A stretch of DNA of 64,000 nucleotides from Diphasiastrum complanatum (lineage: Eukaryota > Streptophyta > Lycopodiopsida > Lycopodiales > Lycopodiaceae), in assembly GCA_029204225.1 (NCBI GenBank), contig CM055107.1, positions 26,442,572 through 26,506,571 on the forward strand. Direction: 5' to 3'. Shown here piece after piece: positions 58,128 through 64,000 of this stretch. Both the position numbers and the translations under genes were made by a program. The notes below the pieces were generated by a model. It was given only the letters and a program-made list of their open reading frames with translations. It did not search any database and was not told where the DNA came from. Positions within the stretch are counted from its first letter, which is position 1, and each line of letters opens with the position of its first letter.

Positions 58128-58359
58128 TGATAAGCACTATCAATCATTCATCATAAGCAATCACCATCAGAAGGATGAAGAACACACAATCACTATATGT
58201 CACACTAGCTAAAAGAGAGTACAATAAATCCTGAATATAGAGAGAGAGAAAAAAAAAAACTAGTAGTTGACTATAGACTAGCCTACAGCTACTTACAGCT
58301 AGTAACAGTTGTCAACAATAAATCATAACCAGTAGCAAGCTTATCATTGGTCTCTAACA
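58128..58359 (-). repeat. COP-K 3' LTR
   Basis: A short LTR of 232 bp. The plus strand reads TGATAAGC to TCTCTAACA, bounded on the inner side by the polypurine run. The flank at 58123-58127 is TGATC; the other end is outside the window or lost. Confidence 0.65.
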
Positions 58360-58394
58360 CTCTCCTTCAATGATAAAATTACATTCTTCTATTC

Positions 58395-58848
58395 CTAATA
58401 AAGTACGAAACTTTTCAAATTTACATCTACATAATGACTTAGTAAAAATATCTGCCTTTGATCTTCAGATTTACAAAAAACAAGATCAATGGCTCCATCA
58501 AGTACTTTCTCTCGAACAAAGTGATAATGTATTTCGATGTGCTTAGTTCGAACATGTAGAACTGGATTTTTGGCAAGGTGAATGCAGCTTTGGTTGTCGC
58601 AAGAAATAGTAGTCGCATCCACCTGTGGTTGACCTAAATCAACAAGCAATCTTCGTAGCCATATATTGCTTCTTGTGCAGCATTGCTGAGTGCACGATAT
58701 TTAGCTTCCATCGAAGATAAGGCTACTGTAGGTTTCTTTTTGTTGCTCCATGAAACCACAATTGTACCATAACTGAATGTATGACCACTGGTAGATCTTC
58801 TATCATCAATATTACTTGCCCAATCAGCATCTGTGTAACCTACCAACA
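58395..58848 (-). pseudogene. COP-K RNase H, broken
   Basis: On the minus strand: LVGYTDADWASNIDDRRSTS (with the catalytic-type Asp), VSWSNKKKPTVALSSMEAKY, then after a frame break near 58645 SCDNQSCIHLAKNPVLHVRT, KHIEIHYHFVREKVLDG and a decayed end. The coding edge at 58848 is the exact outer end of the COP-L LTR. Its role in the family is removal of RNA during reverse transcription. Confidence 0.83.
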
Positions 58849-59074
58849 TGTGGAGAAAGTACAAAATGGACCAAGAGTGGATCCTAATTGGATCCTCAAG
58901 AGGGATTGGATGTTAGATTTACTTGATCTATCAATCTACATAAGATTAAGATCAATCTAGATCAATTCTAGACATAAAAACCTAACAAGAACAATGTTAA
59001 TGAAGGTAAATGAACTTGCTGGTTTCAGACATGTGAAACCTTGTCAGAGTACGGACTCCAACTTGAAAACAAAT

Positions 59075-59371
59075 TTTTGGATCCATAAATTGCTTTTAAT
59101 GAATCCCATGCCTCTTTGGATGTGGTACAAGATGAGATTTCCTTCAAAAGTTCATTACTTACATTCATTTTTATGCAATGTAATGCAACTCTACATCTCT
59201 TTTTGTACTTTACCAATTCAACTCCTCCTTGAGGTTCTACTTCCACCTCAAGTACTATGTCATAAAGATCTTGAAGTACAAGCAAGACTCCATTCGAACT
59301 ATCCAAGTAGCATAATTAGTGGATGTAAGCCTTTCACTAGCTTCAAGCGAAAAACCACCCATTGATGCCAT
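59075..59371 (-). pseudogene. COP-L gag fragment
   Basis: It starts at the ATG complemented at 59369-59371 (MASMGGFSLEASERLTSTNY). A frame break near 59300 is followed by LQDLYDIVLEVEVEP, RVALHCIKMNVSNELLKEI and SKEAWDSLKAIYGSKN, where it fuses to the truncated LTR. It is closely similar in plan to COP-E gag. The zinc knuckle is missing. Confidence 0.8.
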
Positions 59372-59972
59372 TTTTGAATGTGAACAAGCACTAGAAACTC
59401 TTATGGTTTCTCTAAGAGATCTGAACCTATAGTCTTCTAGCAATTAGAAAGCTTATAGACACAATCCTATCACCCATGAACCAATCTAGAATGATGGAAA
59501 TTTAGATTCTAGTCTCAAACTTGCAAAATCACTCCTTAATCTATGATTTTTAGCAATATCTCTCTTCAACTTCAACATACACTCAAAAAATTAGAGAAAA
59601 TCATTCAATGCTCCTAATTCAAGCTTCAATTTTAATTTGTTGGCTGATCTAATCCAAGAACTAATCAAAGGATTAGATTCTCTATTAAAAATGCTTGATT
59701 TTGCACTAAAAATCTCTCAAATTGGGTGTGTGAGTCAAATTGTACAATTTTTTGAATTTTCTCAGCCAAAACCAGAACTGTACAGCCTCACACATGTGAA
59801 AAGTGTTCCTACAGCCCACAACAAGTTCTGGTCCAAACATTTTGAGAATACCTATCAAATCCAACTCGCTACACAAAAATTAGCTAGTTTCCAAAAACTT
59901 GCTAATATTGGCTTTGATTTGGATCAACCCTATCAATTTCAATAAAACCTCTTGTACTTGGCTCTGATACCA

Positions 59973-60315
59973 TGTGGAAAAAGTACAAAATGGACCAAGA
60001 GTGGATCCTAATCTGATCCTCAAGAGAGATTGGATGTTAGATTTACTTGATCTATCAATCTACATAAGATGAATTATTAATGAAGGTAAATGTACTTGCT
60101 AGTTACACACGTGTGAAACCCTATCAGAGTACGGACTCCAACCTAAAAACAAAGTACACTATGATAGAACCTCAAAACAATCAAAACAAATGTAGACAAA
60201 TAGAGAGAATTACACAAAATTGCTTCCAAAATCAAGATTGATGTTTCATATTGATTGTGGCCAAAATGCCTATATATATACACTTCTTGGAGATCGAGGT
60301 ACTGATGATGCAACA
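59973..60315 (-). repeat. COP-L 5' LTR
   Basis: 343 bp; the plus strand reads TGTGGAAAAAG to GATGCAACA. It contains CACACGTGTG at 60106-60115. It matches 58849-59074, which has an extra ~45 bp near 58950. Confidence 0.75.
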
Positions 60316-61582
60316 AATCCTCTGGCTCAACAAATCCTTGAGGTTGTACTAAATACACCTTTTCATCTAGCACTCCATTAAGAAAAGCAGATTTAATGTC
60401 CATTTGTTGGATCTTCCAACCATAGAAAGTAGAATTAGCAATGATAGAACGTATAGTTACCATCTTCGCTACGGTTGCAAAGGTTTTCTCAAAATCAATA
60501 CCTTCATGCAGCTCAAATCCTCCAGCAACCAACCATGCTTTGTACTTGTTGAGTTGCCCATCCACTCCATATTTGATCTTATAAATCCATTTGCAAGTGA
60601 TAGGCGTCTTACCATCAAGTAGCTCAACCAAGTTCCACATTCTATTTTTTGATATGGCCTCCATTTCTGTTTCCATAGCTACACACCACTCCTTGTGCTC
60701 CTTTGCTTCATGAAAGGTTTTTGGTTCTTGAGCCTTGAGCATGGAACCCATTATGGCTAGATTCATCTCTAACCTTGTAGGAGGTTTCTGATTTTTGCTT
60801 GCCTGTTCGCTAGATTCGGGAGTATCTCCCTTAGCCTCACCTATAGCTGATAAATACCATATTAGGTTTCTTTCCAGTAAAAGCTTCATGAGGTGTCTTA
60901 CCTTCCACAGATTTCGTAGGACACTGATTTAGGATGTGCATAGCTATGCTACAAGCTTTTGCCCAAAAGGTTTTTAGCATACCCTTGCTTTTGAGCATTG
61001 CCCTAGCCATCTCAACAATGGATCTGTTCTTTCGCTCTGCAACTCCGTTTTGTTGCAGTGAATAAAGTGTTGTAGTTTGCCTCTTAATTTTTTGATCTTT
61101 GCAAAAATCAATAAATTCTATTGAAAAGTACTCACAGCTCCATCAGATCTCCAAGTCTTGATGTAACATTCTGTTTGCTTTTCAACTAATGGCTTGAATT
61201 CCCTGAACTTAGTAAAAGCATCTGATTTCTTGCTTATGAAATAAATCCAAATGCATCTGTTATAATCATCAATAAAGGTAATAAAGTAATAGCATCCACT
61301 AAGAGATCTATTCGCTTTATCATTCCACTGGCTAGTTTCACTGGTACCACTCCAAATACTTTCACAGGTAGCAATTGACCATCAGCTTATCCATCTTCAT
61401 CGCCATTGTGGATTTCCATGAATTTCGAAAACCACTCCTTCCTCAAAGTCATGTGCTTGGATGCTCCACTGTCAATGTACCAGGTATCCTTTACTTCGTC
61501 ACTTGTCATTAGCGCCGTAATGAACAAGTTTTAGCTTTCACTTGTATTTGATAAATTTTATAGTTCTTAGGACAATAATGAT
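60316..61582 (-). pseudogene. COP-K protease-integrase-reverse transcriptase, broken
   Basis: Reading leftwards: a zinc-knuckle tail (HYCPKN) near 61570, a protease site WYIDSGASKHMT near 61475, and a deletion into integrase with YYFITFIDDYNR, KPLVEKQTECYIKTWRSDG and, after frameshifts, remnants of the Glu region near 61040. From about 60840 a long open stretch carries the reverse transcriptase opening: WCVAMETEMEAISKNRMW, CKWIYKIKYGVDGQ, NKYKAWLVAGGFELHEGIDF (the usual KARLVAKG reads KAWLVAGG) and MDIKSAFLNGVLDEKVYL. It ends at QGFVEPED, where the COP-L LTR begins. The YVDD core is missing. Confidence 0.82.
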
Positions 61583-62403
61583 TGTACTTTACAATCATAG
61601 AGAGTTATTGGTTGCTTAATCAATGAATCTATCAAGTTCTACACATTAGATCTTGATCTAGATTCACTACACTTGGATTTAAGCAAGAGCAATGGATCAA
61701 CACATCATTTTTTGGTGAGAGCGGCCTCACACGTGTGGAGTATTGTTCACAGTATGGCCTGCACCTGAAACAACAAGTACAATGATACTAGATAGCAATC
61801 ATACATAAAAATCACAAGACAAATGACTAGAAACCTCACAAAAGTGTAGAGTGCAAAAGTCTCATCAATCTTCTTAGCAAAATGATGATCCTTTTATGGA
61901 TCAAGTACATCCATGAGTCTGGTACAGTCTAGCAGGCCTTCACACGTGTGAAGAGTGCCACATCACTCAGATCTATCCATTTGATCCATCCTTGATCCTT
62001 ATCCAATAGTTGACCTTCTAGAATATGACTAAAATCCAAAGCTCATCTCCTAGAATATAGGAATATTCCCTACAAAATAGGATCTAAGGAAAATGTTCAA
62101 CTCTTATCTTCTAGTACTCTATACACATGTGTGAACATCCACTTGCCATGTGGGAGCATTTACTCATGCACATGCAAGGAAAAGCTAATTTGGACTAGTC
62201 AACTTGACTAAAAACTAGTCATTTCATGTTCACACTAACTAGAATGATACAAAATCAATTTGGATATATACAAACATGAAAAGTACATCCTTTCACACGT
62301 GGGAACAGTCTCCACACGTGTGAAATCAGATCATCAAAATATTCTAATGTTTGATCAATATTTACATGAACCAATGTCAAGTGAGAAGTGACAATTTTCA
62401 ACA
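61583..62403 (-). repeat. COP-M 3' LTR with repeated CACACGTGTG
   Basis: The inner edge is clear: the minus strand reads TGTTGAAAATTG directly after GAGGAGGAG. The outer edge near 61583 (TGTACTTTACA) is my best estimate. Perfect CACACGTGTG occurs at 61738-61747, 61941-61950 and about 62313-62322, with variants near 62124 and 62293. Confidence 0.7.
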
Positions 62404-62416
62404 CTCCTCCTCACTT

Positions 62417-63969
62417 CTAACTTGGCAAATCTAGTGTACATCTATCTACAATTCCAAGAGCATATCTTAACTTAAAAAATGGATCTTTGGACAATGGTTT
62501 GGTTAAGATATCAGCTATGCATTCGGATGATGGTACATGATGTAGTTGCACTTCCTTGGATTGTACCTTCTCCCTCACAAAGTGGTGAGCTATCTCAATA
62601 TGCTTTGTTCTAGCATGGAAGATAGGATTTGAAGCAATTCGTTGAGAAGCTTGATTGTCACAAAATATGTAAAGAATCTCCTCGGCCTCTAGCACATGTA
62701 GTTCCATCAAGAGTCTTCTTAGCCATAGGAGCTCTTTGGTTGTTGAAGTCAATGCCTTGTACTCGGCTTCACAAGAAGATAGTGAGATTGTATCTTGCTT
62801 TTTGGAAAGCCAAGATATTACTCCTCCATAAAGAAATGTTTCAAATGCACTAATGGACTTCCTATCCATCTTGTCACCTGCAAAATCTGAATCCGAGTAG
62901 GCTCTCAAGTGCAAGTTAGATCCTTCATAAAGTATGCCAAAAAATCTAGTACTAGAAACATATCTAAGTACTCTCTTGGCACTTTTCCAATGATGAACTA
63001 AAGGAGCTTGCATACTTTGACTCAAATTGCTTACACAAAAACTTAAGTCAGTTCTAGTGATGGTTAAATAGATTAGAGAGCCTATAAGCTCCCTAAAGAG
63101 GGTGATGTCCTCAAAGGATGCTTCATCACCTTCATTAGTTGCTTTCACGACATGCTCCATAGGGGTGTCAATCCCCTTACAATATTTCATACCAAATCTT
63201 TCAAGAATGGAAGTAGCATACTTAGATTGACTTATAAAAGTACAATTGCTACTTCTAGACACTTATATCCCAAGTATAATCTCTAGGAAGCCTAGATCTA
63301 CCATCTTGAACTCACTAGATAAGTCAACTTTTACTTTGCCTATGCCATCATCATCATTTCCTGTCATAATGATGTCATCAACATAAAGAACCAAAAAGAT
63401 GATCTTTCCTTCATTACATTTGAAATATAAAGAAGGTTCATAAGCACTTAGTACAAAGCCAAGGGAATAGAGATAATCATGCAACCTAGAGTACCAAGCT
63501 CTAGGTGCTTGCTTCAAGCCATATAGGCTCTTTCAAGCCATATAGGCTCCTCACCAACCTTGATGAAGCCCTCGGGTTGCATCATGTAGATTTCCTCTTC
63601 TAAGAAGGCATTCAAGAAGGCATTTGTCACATCCATTTGGTAGAGATCCCATTTGAACAAAGTAGCAATGCAAATGATTAATTCAATAGTTACATGCTTA
63701 GCTACAAGTGCAAATGTTTCTTCATAATCCAATCCTTTTATTTGAAGAAATCCCTTAGCAACAAGCCTAGATTTGTACTTACTAATAGATCCATCTTGAT
63801 TGTACTTAGTTCTATAAATCCACTTACATGCAAGTGGTTTCTTTCCTCTATGAAGATTTACAAGATTCCAAGTATGATTCTCTTCTAATGCATCATACTC
63901 TACTTGTATTTCATCTCTCCAAACTTTAGATCTATATGCTTCTTCAAAAGATGATGGTTCTTCAAGCAA
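62417..63969 (-). pseudogene. COP-M reverse transcriptase and RNase H
   Basis: From the right: WRDEIQVEYDALEENHTW, CKWIYRTKYNQDGSISKYKS, RLVAKGFLQIKGLDYEET and MDVTNAFLNAFLEEEIYMMQ. A 19 bp tandem duplication (63514-63549) shifts the frame. KQAPRAWYSRLHDYLYSLG and the catalytic YVDDIIM follow, then a single TAA at 63263-63265. After it, in the same frame, come SKYATSILERFGM, GIDTPME and the RNase H signature YSDSDFAGDKMDRKSISAF, SLSSCEAEYKALTSTTKELL, HARTKHIEIAHHFVREKV and CIADILTKPLSKDPF. Length and order match the C-terminal half of a Copia polyprotein. Two lesions are all I found. Confidence 0.88.
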
Positions 63970-64000
63970 TGTAGCTAAAAACGAGTAAGAGGTAGAAGAT

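Larger units (their letters stand above)
58849..60315 (-). mobile_element. COP-L: short deleted Copia inside COP-K
   Basis: The right (5') LTR is 59973-60315, the primer-binding site complement is 59961-59972, then leader, a partial gag (59371-59075) and a left LTR reduced to its outer ~225 bp (58849-59074). Protease, integrase, polymerase and the polypurine tract are absent. The outer 5-mers differ (CAACA on the left, AATCC on the right), so no target duplication is visible. Confidence 0.78.
58128..61582 (-). mobile_element. COP-K: minus-strand Copia, interrupted by COP-L and COP-M
   Basis: The 3' LTR is 58128-58359 and the polypurine run GAAGGAGAG (complement at 58360-58368) is beside it. 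RNase H is at 58395-58848. After COP-L come reverse transcriptase N-terminal half, integrase and protease (60316-61582). COP-M cuts it off in gag. The central part of the polymerase is missing. Confidence 0.82.
61583..64000 (-). mobile_element. COP-M: minus-strand Copia running off the right edge
   Basis: The 3' LTR (about 61583-62403), polypurine run and RNase H plus reverse transcriptase (62417-63969) are present; integrase, gag and the 5' LTR would lie to the right. It is inserted in the gag of COP-K. The pol has few defects, so it is among the younger Copia copies here. Confidence 0.83.

Overview
The window looks like intergenic DNA from a large-genome land plant. No intact host gene is visible. 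Almost everything recognisable is transposable-element sequence: Ty1/Copia and Ty3/Gypsy LTR retrotransposons whose primer-binding sites read TGGTATCAGAGC (complementary to the plant initiator tRNA-Met 3' end), a chromodomain Gypsy (chromovirus), and a CACTA-type DNA transposon transposase. Nested insertion, long GA/CT/TG microsatellites and tandem repeats are also typical of plant intergenic DNA. I cannot name the species. The family labels used here (GYP-1, COP-A and so on) are mine.

Layout, left to right. 1-2344: minus-strand 5' end of a GC-rich Gypsy-like element (GYP-1b) that runs off the left edge. 2345-2709: small remnant with an acidic orphan reading frame. 2710-11511: COP-A1, a broken Copia whose 5' LTR is split by a complete, young, non-autonomous Gypsy-like element, GYP-1 (2750-7999, TSD CTAGC, one 737-codon gag-protease frame). 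11512-12640: minus-strand Copia gag relic (COP-B2). 12824-14157: COP-A2, LTR plus start of gag. 14158-16120: minus-strand degenerate Gypsy gag-protease. 16810-17661: ~600 bp repeat R. 17662-20655: COP-B, an internally deleted Copia. 20656-23752: minus-strand COP-E. 23753-31074: COP-G, containing a whole COP-F insertion (25417-29624). 31276-32165: minus-strand Copia end (COP-D) that may be the other half of COP-B. 32632-36511: chromovirus GYP-H (TSD GTTAT). 36517-39615: unassigned DNA ending in a polypurine tract and LTR. 39616-40548: repeat R dimer. 40549-40924: one monomer of repeat S. 40925-42142 and 52519-52664: CACTA transposase, split by GYP-I (42143-52513, minus, TSD CACTT), which itself contains a second COP-F (46323-51038). 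52665-53303 onward: COP-J relic. 53580-54620: tandem repeat T with an embedded (TG)24(GA)69. 55481-55642: (CT)81. 57209-58110: S array, period ~361 bp. 58128-61582: minus-strand COP-K, interrupted by COP-L (58849-60315) and by COP-M (61583 to the right edge).

None of the Copia elements could move on its own: each carries stops, frameshifts or deletions. The freshest sequences are GYP-1, which keeps an open gag-protease frame but has no reverse transcriptase or integrase and would need enzymes from elsewhere, and COP-M, whose visible pol has only two defects. The most useful structural observations are a repeated hairpin module in the GYP-1 leader, a probable ~11.5 kb inversion that split one Copia element, a three-level nest (CACTA, then chromovirus, then Copia), a shared CACACGTGTG palindrome in LTRs of unrelated Copia families, and microsatellite growth inside one unit of a palindrome-bearing tandem repeat.
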